A stretch of DNA of 64,000 nucleotides from Sphingomonas psychrolutea (lineage in GTDB: Bacteria > Pseudomonadota > Alphaproteobacteria > Sphingomonadales > Sphingomonadaceae). Each line of letters opens with the position of its first letter. Positions within the stretch are counted from its first letter, which is position 1. The notes below the pieces were generated by a model. That model was not told where the DNA came from, searched no databases, and was given only the letters and a program-made list of their open reading frames with translations. The translations under genes were made by a program, and so were the position numbers. The DNA lies in NCBI RefSeq assembly GCF_014636175.1, contig NZ_BMDW01000003.1, positions 209,200-273,199 on the forward strand, read 5' to 3'. Shown here in pieces: positions 33,023-40,833 of the stretch.

Positions 33023-33679
33023 ATGCCAGAAGTCATTTTCCCCGGCCCCGACGGCCGTCTCGAAGGCCGTTTCATCCCCGCCCCGCGCCCGCGCGCGCCG
33101 GTCGCGATGATCCTCCACCCGCACCCGCAAGCCGGCGGCACGATGAACAATCACATCGTGCTGGAACTGTACAAGACCTTCCAGCGGCGTGGCTTCGCCG
33201 TGCTGCGCTTCAATTTCCGCGGCGTCGGCAAGAGCCAGGGGACGTTCGACAATGGCGTGGGCGAGCTCTCCGACGCGGCGAGCGCGCTCGACTGGGTGCA
33301 GAGCTTCCACCCCGAGGCCTCGACCACCTGGATCGCGGGAGTCAGCTTCGGCGCGTGGATCGGAATGCAACTTCTGATGCGCCGCCCGGAAATTCGCGGC
33401 TTCATCTCGGTCGCGCCGCCCGCCAACATGTACGACTTCACCTTTCTGGCCCCCTGCCCGGCGAGCGGCATCATCATCCAGGCCGAGAATGACGAAGTCT
33501 CGCCGCCGCTCGCGACGCAGAAGCTGGTCGACAAGCTGCGCACGCAAAAGCACATCACGATCCACCACGACACGATCCCCAAGGCGAACCATTTCTTTGA
33601 GCATGAAATGCCGCAGTTGATGGGGTCGGTGGACAAGTATCTGGACATGCGGCTCGATCCGAATTCACCGATTCGCTAG
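33023..33679 (+). CDS. Alpha/beta hydrolase
   Basis: 218 residues. Hydrolase fold with the nucleophile elbow WIAGVSFGAWIGMQL (Ser), an early oxyanion loop MILHPHPQAGGTMNNHI, and a late His in PKANHFFEHEM. The Asp is likely in AENDEVSPPLA. This short type is common upstream of, or divergent from, cysteine desulfurase genes in sphingomonads; substrate unknown. No signal peptide. Confidence 0.88.
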   Translation: MPEVIFPGPDGRLEGRFIPAPRPRAPVAMILHPHPQAGGTMNNHIVLELYKTFQRRGFAVLRFNFRGVGKSQGTFDNGVGELSDAASALDWVQSFHPEASTTWIAGVSFGAWIGMQLLMRRPEIRGFISVAPPANMYDFTFLAPCPASGIIIQAENDEVSPPLATQKLVDKLRTQKHITIHHDTIPKANHFFEHEMPQLMGSVDKYLDMRLDPNSPIR

Positions 33680-33706
33680 AAGACGTCGATATTGAGGAGG
33701 GTAGCG

Positions 33707-33976
33707 ATGGACGTTCAAGCTGCTGTTGCAAAAGCAAAAAGCTATGTAACTCAGATTTTTGGCCCGGAAGGTGCGACCAATATCGGGCTGGAAGAGGTAC
33801 GTTTCGACGATGAGAAATCGATTTGGAATGTAACGATCGGCTTCACGCGGCCATGGGACAATCCGTCAAGGTCTCCTCTCCTTCCAATTGCAGATAAGCG
33901 TACCTACAAGGCGGTCGAGATAGACGATGGCGGCAATGTATTGGCCGTACGAAATCGTCACGCAACCGAGTTTTAA
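33707..33976 (+). CDS. Small protein of unknown function (89 aa), first of a low-GC pair
   Basis: 89 residues, soluble: VQAAVAKAKSYVTQIFGPEG, then WNVTIGFTRPWDNP and YKAVEIDDGGNVLAVRNR. The end resembles the beta-hairpin of small alpha/beta proteins of the PepSY or NTF2 type, but I cannot assign a family. GAGGAGG before the ATG. The stop overlaps the next ATG (TAATG). GC is near 50 percent, below the window average, suggesting acquisition with its neighbour. Confidence 0.75.
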   Translation: MDVQAAVAKAKSYVTQIFGPEGATNIGLEEVRFDDEKSIWNVTIGFTRPWDNPSRSPLLPIADKRTYKAVEIDDGGNVLAVRNRHATEF

Positions 33977-34443
33977 TGTCGCACCGTGTCATTATAGACA
34001 CAAATCTGCTTTGCCTTTTGGCGGTGGGCAGAGTCGGTGTAGATTGGATTGCGCGTCATAAGCGTTTACAAGCCTATAACGCCCTTGATTACGAATTGCT
34101 CGCTCAAGTGCTTGGCGGATTTACACACTGGGTGACGACTCCTCATATCCTCGCAGAAACATCAAACCTAATTCGACAGACTTCGAACCCTTTGGCGAGT
34201 TTGGCCAGCGTATCGTTAGCTGAACTGATCTTGCAATCCGATGAACTGGCCGTTTCTGGTGTAACGGTCGTCAAAATACCCGAATATGTCCGGCTTGGTG
34301 TTACGGACGCTGCAATCCTTGCCTTGCTTGCCGACGGGTGTAGCCTGGTAAGTGTGGACTTTGATCTCTATATCGCAAGCGTTGCGGCAGGCCATAGCGC
34401 CATAAATTTCAATCATTTGCGAGAGGATGCCGGACTCCTGTAG
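33976..34443 (+). CDS. PIN-domain-like protein (155 aa)
   Basis: 155 residues. Starts SHRVIIDTNLLCLLAVGRVG (first acidic residue of a PIN fold), with later Glu in TPHILAETSNLIR and Asp residues in RLGVTDAAILALLA and LVSVDFDLYIASV, matching the PIN ribonuclease acidic tetrad. PIN proteins are toxins, defence effectors or RNA-processing nucleases. It is coupled to the 89-aa gene by TAATG and is also low in GC. The pairing looks toxin/antitoxin-like, but the 89-aa protein is not a known antitoxin. Confidence 0.75.
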   Translation: MSHRVIIDTNLLCLLAVGRVGVDWIARHKRLQAYNALDYELLAQVLGGFTHWVTTPHILAETSNLIRQTSNPLASLASVSLAELILQSDELAVSGVTVVKIPEYVRLGVTDAAILALLADGCSLVSVDFDLYIASVAAGHSAINFNHLREDAGLL

Positions 34444-34465
34444 TAGTTCCAGCATGTGTAAGCCC

Positions 34466-34633
34466 TCACATCGTCCAGATCAGCACATTCCCGACCAGCA
34501 CCGCCGCCATCACCAGCATCAGCACGCCCTTGCGCGCGTTCTGGCGCTTGGCGATCAGCGTGCCGCCGCCGAGGAGGCAGGCGAAGGCCGCGAGCATCGC
34601 GATGGCGGGGGCGAGCGATTCGAGCGTGGTCAT
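34466..34633 (-). CDS. Small two-helix membrane protein (55 aa)
   Basis: 55 residues: two hydrophobic segments (SLAPAIAMLAAFACLLGGG and GVLMLVMAAVLVGNVLIW) around a basic loop IAKRQNARK. Short proteins of this layout occur in sphingomonads. No clear Shine-Dalgarno is visible. Convergent with the PIN gene, next to a palindromic repeat. Function unknown. Confidence 0.65.
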   Translation of the reverse strand: MTTLESLAPAIAMLAAFACLLGGGTLIAKRQNARKGVLMLVMAAVLVGNVLIWTM

Positions 34634-34650
34634 GGGGGGTTACTAACCAT

Positions 34651-34791
34651 TCCTCCCCGGTACGGGGAGGGGGACCGTTCGGCTCCTTCGGCCGAATGGT
34701 GGAGGGGCAGTTGCGGGTGACGGCGTTTGGGGCTGCCCCTCCACCGTTCGCTGAATGCTCACGGTCCCCCTCCCCCGTTGGGGGAGGAGTT
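34651..34791. repeat. Palindromic repeat (CCTCCCC family)
   Basis: Left CCTCCCCGGTACGGGGAGG hairpin and right CCTCCCCCGTTGGGGGAGG hairpin, with inner GGGACCGTTCGG / inverse and CTGCCCCTCCACC / GGTGGAGGGGCAG arms between. It separates the 55-aa gene from the end of the Thr/Ser dehydratase gene. Confidence 0.8.
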
Positions 34792-35758
34792 AAGAGATGC
34801 CCGCCAGCACCCGCCCGTACGCCGCCAAATCGACGTTCCCGCCCGACAGCAGCACCAGCATCCCAGCCTCGACCTTTACCCGCCCCGCCAGCAGCGCCGC
34901 CAGCGCGACCGCGCCACCGGGTTCGACCACCAGCCGCAATCGCTCTGCCGCCCAGCGTTGCGCTGTGCGAATCTGCGCTTCGCTCACCGCCACACCCGTC
35001 GCGCCACGGCGCGAGAGGACATGGAAGGTCAGCTCCGACACGCGCTTGGTCTGCAAGGCATCGCAGGCGGTCGGCGGTGGCGAAGCGCCGACTTCCTCGA
35101 TCCAGCCGGCCTCGAGCGAGCGGCGCATGTCGTCCCAGCCTTCGGGCTCCGCCACCGTGATGCCCGCATCGGGTAAGGCCAGCGCCAGACCAGCGGCCAG
35201 GCCACCGCCACCGCATGGCACGACCACGCGAGTCGGCGCGCCGAGGCCGACCGCCTGCATCTGCGCCGCCGCTTCGATCCCGGCACTCCCCTGCCCCTCA
35301 ATCACCCACGGGTCGTCAAAGCTCGGCACCAACACTGCGCCCCGCGCCGCCGCGAGGGCTGCTGCGATCTTCTCGCGACTCTCCGTCGCGCGGTCATAGG
35401 TCACCACCTCCGCCCCGAGCGCGAGCGTGCCCTCGCGCTTCGCTTTGGGGGCATCGGAGGGCATGACGATCAGCGCGGGCATGGCGAGCCGCTTCGCCGC
35501 CCACGCGACTCCTTGGGCGTGATTGCCCGATGAGAAAGCGACGACGCCTTTGCTGCGCAAATCGGATTCAATGGCGGTGAGCCGATGCCATGCCCCGCGC
35601 AGTTTGAACGCGCCCATCGGCTGCAAGCATTCAGCCTTGAAAGCGACCTTAACCCCTTCGATTTCCACCACGAATAAGGGCGACGGCGGGACGATCGCGG
35701 TGACCTTTGCGGCGGCATCGCGCACCCCGGCGCGGGTCGGCTGTCTTAAAATTGTCAC
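34790..35758 (-). CDS. Threonine/serine dehydratase (PLP fold type II)
   Basis: 322 residues. PLP lysine in LQPMGAFKLRGAWHRL, cofactor loops FSSGNHAQGVAWAAK and VPCGGGGLAAGLALA, and VLLSGGNVDLAAYG at the end. It should deaminate threonine or serine, or racemise serine; there is no ACT regulatory domain, so it is catabolic-type in size. Start is GTG at 35758. It is divergent from the decarboxylase gene. Confidence 0.88.
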   Translation of the reverse strand: MTILRQPTRAGVRDAAAKVTAIVPPSPLFVVEIEGVKVAFKAECLQPMGAFKLRGAWHRLTAIESDLRSKGVVAFSSGNHAQGVAWAAKRLAMPALIVMPSDAPKAKREGTLALGAEVVTYDRATESREKIAAALAAARGAVLVPSFDDPWVIEGQGSAGIEAAAQMQAVGLGAPTRVVVPCGGGGLAAGLALALPDAGITVAEPEGWDDMRRSLEAGWIEEVGASPPPTACDALQTKRVSELTFHVLSRRGATGVAVSEAQIRTAQRWAAERLRLVVEPGGAVALAALLAGRVKVEAGMLVLLSGGNVDLAAYGRVLAGIS

Positions 35759-35895
35759 GCATTATCTCCGGGGGTCTAAAACCGCTTTACAATAGAAAAG
35801 CGCGACCGTATTGCGCCCATCCGCTGCCCCATGGGACTTCCAACCGCAAGGCAGTGTTTCGTGAACTTGTCTGCGGACATTGGAGGTCCCTTGAA

Positions 35896-37116
35896 TTGCA
35901 CAATCTACATCGCGCGCTGGGGTTAGCGACCACCCCTTCGACTACCACTTCGGTATTCGACATCGCTAAGCAGCGGCCGGTTCAGCCGGTCACGCTGGTT
36001 CGTCCGCATGCGGCATCGCGTGCGGCCCGGTTCTTCGTCGAGAAGTTCCCGGGCCGCTCGATGTATGCGGTGAAGGCGAACCCGTCTCCCGCCCTCCTGC
36101 AGATTCTGTGGGGCAGCGGAATCACGCATTACGACGTCGCCTCGATTGCCGAGGTGCGGCTGGTGGCGACCACGCTGCCCGACGCGACCTTGTGCTTCAT
36201 GCACCCGGTCAAGGCAGCGGAGTCGATCGCTTCGGCCTATTTCGACTATGGCGTGCGGACGTTCTCGCTCGACAGCGTGGAAGAGCTGGAGAAGATCGTC
36301 CGGGCGACCAACCATGCCGAGGATTTGACGCTGTGCGTCCGTCTCCGCGTATCGTCGGAACATTCCAAGCTGAGCCTCGCGTCGAAGTTCGGCGCGGCCC
36401 CGGGCGAGACCAAGGAACTGCTGTTCCGTGCGCGCCAGGCGGCGGATGCGCTTGGCATCTGCTTCCATGTCGGCAGCCAGGCGATGACGCCCGAAGCCTA
36501 TGCCAATGCGATGGAGCGTGTTCGCGCCGCCATCGTCGATGCGGCGGTGACGGTCGACGTGATCGATGTCGGCGGGGGTTTCCCCTCGACCTATCCCGGA
36601 ATGGAACCGCCCCCGCTCGAACGTTATTTCGAGACGATCCACCGTGCGTTCGAATCGCTGCCGGTCAGCTATTCGTCCGAACTGTGGTGCGAGCCCGGTC
36701 GTGCGTTGTGCGCTGAATATAGCTCGATCGTGGTGCGCGTTGAGAAGCGCCGCGGCGATGAGCTGTTCATCAATGACGGTGCTTACGGCGCGTTGTTCGA
36801 TGCAGCGCATATCGGCTGGCGCTTCCCGGTCGAATTGCTGCGGGAACCCGAGAGCCGGTCGAAGGACATGCCGTTCAGCTTCTACGGCCCGACCTGCGAT
36901 GACATGGACCATATGGTGGGTCCGTTCTATCTGCCGGCGGACGTGCAGGCGGGCGACTATCTCGAGATCGGGATGCTCGGCGCGTATGGATCGGCGATGC
37001 GCACCGCGTTCAACGGCTTCGGATCGGACGAGACGGTGATCGTCGCGGATGAGCCGATGGCGTCGCTGTATGTCGGGGATGAGCGCGAAGTCGCTTCGAA
37101 CGTCGTCACGCTGTAA
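35896..37116 (+). CDS. Ornithine/lysine decarboxylase, fold type III PLP
   Basis: 406 residues. Alanine-racemase-like barrel with the PLP lysine in SMYAVKANPSPALLQILW; ICFHVGSQAMTPEAY, DVIDVGGGFPSTYPG, ELWCEPGRALCAEYSS, and the active-site Cys region SFYGPTCDDMDHM, all as in eukaryotic-type ornithine decarboxylases. It makes putrescine (or cadaverine). The start is TTG at 35896 with GGAGG 9 bases upstream; no ATG fits. The next gene is a deoxyhypusine-synthase homologue, pointing to homospermidine. Confidence 0.92.
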   Translation: MHNLHRALGLATTPSTTTSVFDIAKQRPVQPVTLVRPHAASRAARFFVEKFPGRSMYAVKANPSPALLQILWGSGITHYDVASIAEVRLVATTLPDATLCFMHPVKAAESIASAYFDYGVRTFSLDSVEELEKIVRATNHAEDLTLCVRLRVSSEHSKLSLASKFGAAPGETKELLFRARQAADALGICFHVGSQAMTPEAYANAMERVRAAIVDAAVTVDVIDVGGGFPSTYPGMEPPPLERYFETIHRAFESLPVSYSSELWCEPGRALCAEYSSIVVRVEKRRGDELFINDGAYGALFDAAHIGWRFPVELLREPESRSKDMPFSFYGPTCDDMDHMVGPFYLPADVQAGDYLEIGMLGAYGSAMRTAFNGFGSDETVIVADEPMASLYVGDEREVASNVVTL

Positions 37117-37142
37117 CACGGCAACACCACTATGGCCTTCTT

Positions 37143-37258
37143 CCTCCCCTCCCGCTTGCGGGAGGGGACCGAGGGGTGGGCCTGCGCTCTCCCCACACCA
37201 TCCCTCGCGGTTCACGCGAGCCCACCCCCCTGCCCCCTCCCGCAAGCGGGAGGGGAGG
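37143..37258. repeat. Palindromic repeat (CCTCCCC family) providing the next ribosome-binding site
   Basis: Left hairpin CCCCTCCCGCTTGCGGGAGGGG, right hairpin CCCCTCCCGCAAGCGGGAGGGG, with further inverted GGTGGGC / GCCCACC arms between. The right arm ends GGGAGGGGAGGAG, 5-15 bases before the ATG of the deoxyhypusine-synthase-like gene, and is the only Shine-Dalgarno there. Confidence 0.85.
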
Positions 37259-37268
37259 AGAAGAAGAA

Positions 37269-38318
37269 ATGACCGAAGTCCTCAACACCAACCGCAAGGC
37301 CGAGCTCCTCTCGACCACCGTCGAACATATCGACATCACCAGCTTCGACGCGCGGCCGATTGTCGACGCAATGAAGAAGATGAGCTTCACCAGCCGCGAT
37401 CTCGGCCGCGCGACCGACATCTATAACCAGATGCTCGCCGATCCCGATTGCTCGATCTTCCTCGTCATCGCCGGATCGACCTCGGCGGGCGGGTGCATGG
37501 ACCTCTATGCCGAACTGCTGCGCAACAACATGATCGACGGCGTCGTCGCGACCGGTGCGTCGATCGTCGACATGGATTTCTTCGAAGGCCTTGGCCACAA
37601 GCATTATCAGGCGCTCGACGTGCCGCACGACGACGTGCTGCGCTCGCTGCTGATCGACCGCATCTACGACACCTATATCGACGAGGAAGAGCTCCAGCAC
37701 GTCGACCATACGATCTTCGAGATTGCCGAAACGCTGGAACCCCGCCCTTATTCGAGCCGCGAATTCATCCGCGAGATGGGCAAGTACCTCGTCGAGCATG
37801 GCAAGAAGGACAACAGCCTGGTCAAGCTCGCGTATGAGCATGACGTGCCGATCTTCTGCCCGGCATTCGTTGACAGCTCGGCCGGCTTCGGGCTGGTCAA
37901 GCATCAGGTCGACAGCGTTAAGGCGGGCAAGCCGTACATGGTGCTCGACGCGATCGCCGATTTCCGCGAGCTGACCGAAATCAAGATCAAGGCAGGCGTT
38001 ACCGGCCTGCTGATGATCGGCGGCGGCGTGCCGAAGAACTTCATCCAGGATACGGTCGTCTGTGCCGAAATCCTCGGCCATGACGATGTCCAGGTGCACA
38101 AATACGCCGTGCAGATCACCGTCGCCGACGTGCGCGACGGGGCGTGCTCGTCCTCGACGCTGCAGGAGGCGGCGTCGTGGGGCAAGGTCAACACCGCGAT
38201 CGAGCAGATGGTCTTCGCCGAGGCCGGTTCGGTGATGCCGCTGCTCGCCAGCGACGCCTATCACCGCGGCTTGTGGAAGAATCGCGTGAAGCGTCGCTGG
38301 GGTGCCAGCTTCGATTAA
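37269..38318 (+). CDS. Deoxyhypusine-synthase-like enzyme, probable homospermidine-type polyamine synthase
   Basis: 349 residues. Deoxyhypusine synthase fold: NAD-binding FLVIAGSTSAGGCMDLYAEL and GVVATGASIVDMDFFE; the catalytic Lys in LQEAASWGKVNTAIEQ, matching the SWGK of archaeal and human enzymes; and GLLMIGGGVPKNFIQDT. Bacteria have no eIF5A hypusine, and bacterial members make homospermidine or bis(guanidino)-azanonane instead. Downstream of the ornithine decarboxylase with a repeat between them. A strong terminator follows. Confidence 0.9.
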   Translation: MTEVLNTNRKAELLSTTVEHIDITSFDARPIVDAMKKMSFTSRDLGRATDIYNQMLADPDCSIFLVIAGSTSAGGCMDLYAELLRNNMIDGVVATGASIVDMDFFEGLGHKHYQALDVPHDDVLRSLLIDRIYDTYIDEEELQHVDHTIFEIAETLEPRPYSSREFIREMGKYLVEHGKKDNSLVKLAYEHDVPIFCPAFVDSSAGFGLVKHQVDSVKAGKPYMVLDAIADFRELTEIKIKAGVTGLLMIGGGVPKNFIQDTVVCAEILGHDDVQVHKYAVQITVADVRDGACSSSTLQEAASWGKVNTAIEQMVFAEAGSVMPLLASDAYHRGLWKNRVKRRWGASFD

Positions 38319-38344
38319 GTTGCGCTTCGCTACCGAATGATGCA

Positions 38345-38377
38345 GCCTCCCCCGAAGCAATTTGGGGGAGGCTTTTT
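38345..38377 (+). terminator. Rho-independent terminator overlapping the ribosome-binding site of the next gene
   Basis: Perfect 9-bp stem GCCTCCCCC / GGGGGAGGC, 10-base loop, and TTTTT, ending the polyamine operon. The ATG of the MAPEG gene begins at the base after the T-run, and the 3' arm supplies GGAGG 6 bases upstream of it. Confidence 0.9.
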
Positions 38378-38806
38378 ATGCAGAGCGAAATTCTAAAACC
38401 GGTCGTCGTGCTCGTCGCCTGGTCGCTGGTGATGTGGGCGTGGATGGTTGCCGTGCGCATTCCCGCGCTGAAGAAAGCCGGGATCGATCTCGGCAAGATA
38501 CGCGGCAGCCGCCCGGGGCAGCTCGACGGCGTGGTGCCGGACAAGGCGCAATGGCCCGCGCACAATTACATGCATTTGATGGAACAGCCGACGATCTTCT
38601 ACGCGATCGCCATCGTCATCGCGCTGAGCGGGACTGGCAACGGCGTTAACGCCTGGATCGCCTGGGGCTATGTCGCGATTCGGATCGCCCACAGCGTTCT
38701 TCAGTCGACGATCAACAAGATCAACATCCGCTTTCTGTTGTTTTTGCTCTCTACGCTGTGCCTGATCGCGCTGACGCTGCACGCGGCGATGGCAGTGTTC
38801 GCGTAG
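38378..38806 (+). CDS. MAPEG-family membrane protein
   Basis: 142 residues, four hydrophobic helices. Family marks: RGSRPGQLDGVVPDKAQWPA, HNYMHLMEQPTIFYAIAIVI, and WGYVAIRIAHSVLQSTINKI. MAPEG proteins bind glutathione or lipids in membranes; this short bacterial type has no known substrate. Its ATG is directly after a terminator T-run, so its start site of transcription must lie in or before the hairpin. Convergent with the amidotransferase. Confidence 0.85.
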   Translation: MQSEILKPVVVLVAWSLVMWAWMVAVRIPALKKAGIDLGKIRGSRPGQLDGVVPDKAQWPAHNYMHLMEQPTIFYAIAIVIALSGTGNGVNAWIAWGYVAIRIAHSVLQSTINKINIRFLLFLLSTLCLIALTLHAAMAVFA

Positions 38807-38807
38807 C

Positions 38808-40700
38808 TCAGCCGAACAACCGCGCCATCGATCGGTCGAGCATCACCAATTGCCACAGCGTCCGCCCATGGTCGGCGCGACCGGCGCGGTGATCCTCGGC
38901 GAGGCGCGCGATCGTGGCGGGATCGAACCAGCCGGTGCCGATCAGCACGCGCGATTTGGCGAGCGCCGCCGCCTCGTTGGCGAGCGGCCCGCGCAACCAC
39001 GCACTGATCGGCGTGACGAAGCCCATTTTCGGGCGGTAGAGAATGTCCTTGGGGAGGTATCGCTCCATCGACTTTTTGAGCAGCCACTTCCCCTGCCCTC
39101 CCTTCAACCGCAGTCCGGCGGGGAGTTTCGCGGCGAATTCGACGAGGCGATAATCGAGCAGCGGCTCGCGCGCCTCCAGCCCGACCGCCATGCTGGTGCG
39201 GTCGGCCTTGGTGAGGATGTCGCCGGGCAGCCAATGCTGGAAATCGGCATATTGCGCGCGGTCGAGCGCATCGCGCGCTGGCGCATCGCGCATCGAGCGG
39301 ACGTAGCGGTCCTCGGCGCGGTGGCCGCCGAGCGCGCTGCGGGCGGCGTCGCTGAACAGGGCCGCGCGCAGAGCGGGCGTGGTGACACCAACCGAGCGGG
39401 CATAGCCCTCCGCGCCATCTGCGGCGAGAGCGAGCAAAGTGGTTTTGGCGCGCAGCGGGCGCGGCGCCCAATCGGCCTTGGGATAATAGCGGCCGAGCGT
39501 GCCGAACAAATTCTGGCGGATCGAAGCGGGGACAAGGCCTCTTACCCGTTCTTCCGCCGCCTGAAATTTGTAGCGGCGATAGCCGGCGAAGGCTTCATCG
39601 GCGCCGTCGCCCGAGAGCGCGACTGTAACATCTTCGCGCGCAAGTTCGCATACGCGGTAGGTGGCGAGCGCCGAGGCATCGGCAAACGGCTCGTCGAACG
39701 CGTGGACGAGCGTGTCGATCAGGCTGAAATCATTTGCTGCGACGATCCGCTCGCGGTGCTGCGTGGCGAAGCGCTGCGCGATCTCGTCGGCATAGCGGCG
39801 CTCGTCGAGGCTCGCTTCGTCGAAGCCGATCGTGCAGGTCCGCACCGCGCCGCGCGACGCCTCCGCCATGAGCGCGACGACCGCCGAACTGTCGACCCCG
39901 CCCGACAGGAATGCACCGAGCGGCACGTCCGCCACCATCCGCGAGGTGACGGCATCGCGCAGCAAAGCGAGCAACTCTTCTTCGAGCGCCTTGGCGGAGC
40001 CAGTCGCACGGCGGCTGAAATCCACGTCCCACCAGCGCGATGGCGCGGGCACGGCCTTGCCGCGTTCGATCAGCAGGGAATGTCCGGCGGGCAGTTTCTT
40101 CACCCCTGCGACGAGGCAGGTGTCGTCGGGGACGTAGCCGAAGGCGAGATAATCCTCGACCGCGCTGATCTGCGGCGCGCGACGCAGCAGCGGATGCGCG
40201 AGCAGGCCCTTCAACTCCGACGCGAAGGCGACCGCGCCATCGGACAGTTCGGCATAGTGTAGCGGCTTCACGCCGAGCCGGTCACGCGCAAGGAACAGGC
40301 ATTGCCGCCGCGCATCGTGCAGCGCGAAGGCGAACATGCCGTTCAACCGATCGAGCATCGCCGGGCCCCATGCCGCCCAACCGTGGAGCAGCACTTCGGT
40401 ATCGCCTGCGGTGACGAACACCGCGCCCATCGCCTGCAATTCGGCGCGGAGTGCCGCGAAGTTATAGATTTCGCCATTGTAGGTGACGGTCAGCGCGCCA
40501 TCGGCGCTCGCCATCGGTTGCGGCGAGCCTGCCACATCGATGATCGAGAGGCGACGATGGCCGAGGCCGACGCCGGGCGCGGTCCACACACCCGATCCAT
40601 CGGGCCCGCGATGCGCTTGCGCGTCGGCCATCGCCCGGATCCGCGCGGGATCGACGGGCTTGGGGGTAGCGGGATAATAGAGACCGGCGATGCCGCACAC
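38808..40700 (-). CDS. XrtA/exosortase A-associated asparagine-synthase-type amidotransferase
   Basis: 630 residues. N-terminal glutaminase domain with the nucleophile Cys2 (MCGIAGLYYPATP), AHRGPDGSGVW and YNGEIYNF; synthetase domain with the P-loop FLSGGVDSSAVVALMAEA and ALSGDGADEAFAGYRRYKF. It resembles the exosortase A amidotransferase 1 family and probably amidates a sugar acid in the polymer. It is the last gene of the XrtA locus, with a palindromic repeat before it. Confidence 0.92.
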   Translation of the reverse strand: MCGIAGLYYPATPKPVDPARIRAMADAQAHRGPDGSGVWTAPGVGLGHRRLSIIDVAGSPQPMASADGALTVTYNGEIYNFAALRAELQAMGAVFVTAGDTEVLLHGWAAWGPAMLDRLNGMFAFALHDARRQCLFLARDRLGVKPLHYAELSDGAVAFASELKGLLAHPLLRRAPQISAVEDYLAFGYVPDDTCLVAGVKKLPAGHSLLIERGKAVPAPSRWWDVDFSRRATGSAKALEEELLALLRDAVTSRMVADVPLGAFLSGGVDSSAVVALMAEASRGAVRTCTIGFDEASLDERRYADEIAQRFATQHRERIVAANDFSLIDTLVHAFDEPFADASALATYRVCELAREDVTVALSGDGADEAFAGYRRYKFQAAEERVRGLVPASIRQNLFGTLGRYYPKADWAPRPLRAKTTLLALAADGAEGYARSVGVTTPALRAALFSDAARSALGGHRAEDRYVRSMRDAPARDALDRAQYADFQHWLPGDILTKADRTSMAVGLEAREPLLDYRLVEFAAKLPAGLRLKGGQGKWLLKKSMERYLPKDILYRPKMGFVTPISAWLRGPLANEAAALAKSRVLIGTGWFDPATIARLAEDHRAGRADHGRTLWQLVMLDRSMARLFG

Positions 40701-40723
40701 TAACGCGTCACCCGGACAATAAG

Positions 40724-40819
40724 CGTCACCCCGGCCTCGAGCCGGGGCCCATGATTCCGCGCACGCATCGCCGGCTGGATTCGCTGCACGATGGGCCCCG
40801 GCTCAAGGCCGGGGTGACG
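40724..40819. repeat. Palindromic repeat doublet (CCCCGGC family)
   Basis: Left CACCCCGGC-CTCGA-GCCGGGG and right CCCCGGCTCAAGGCCGGGGTG hairpins facing each other, with ~38 bases between. It separates xrtA from the amidotransferase. Confidence 0.85.
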
Positions 40820-40833
40820 GATATGGTGTGCCG

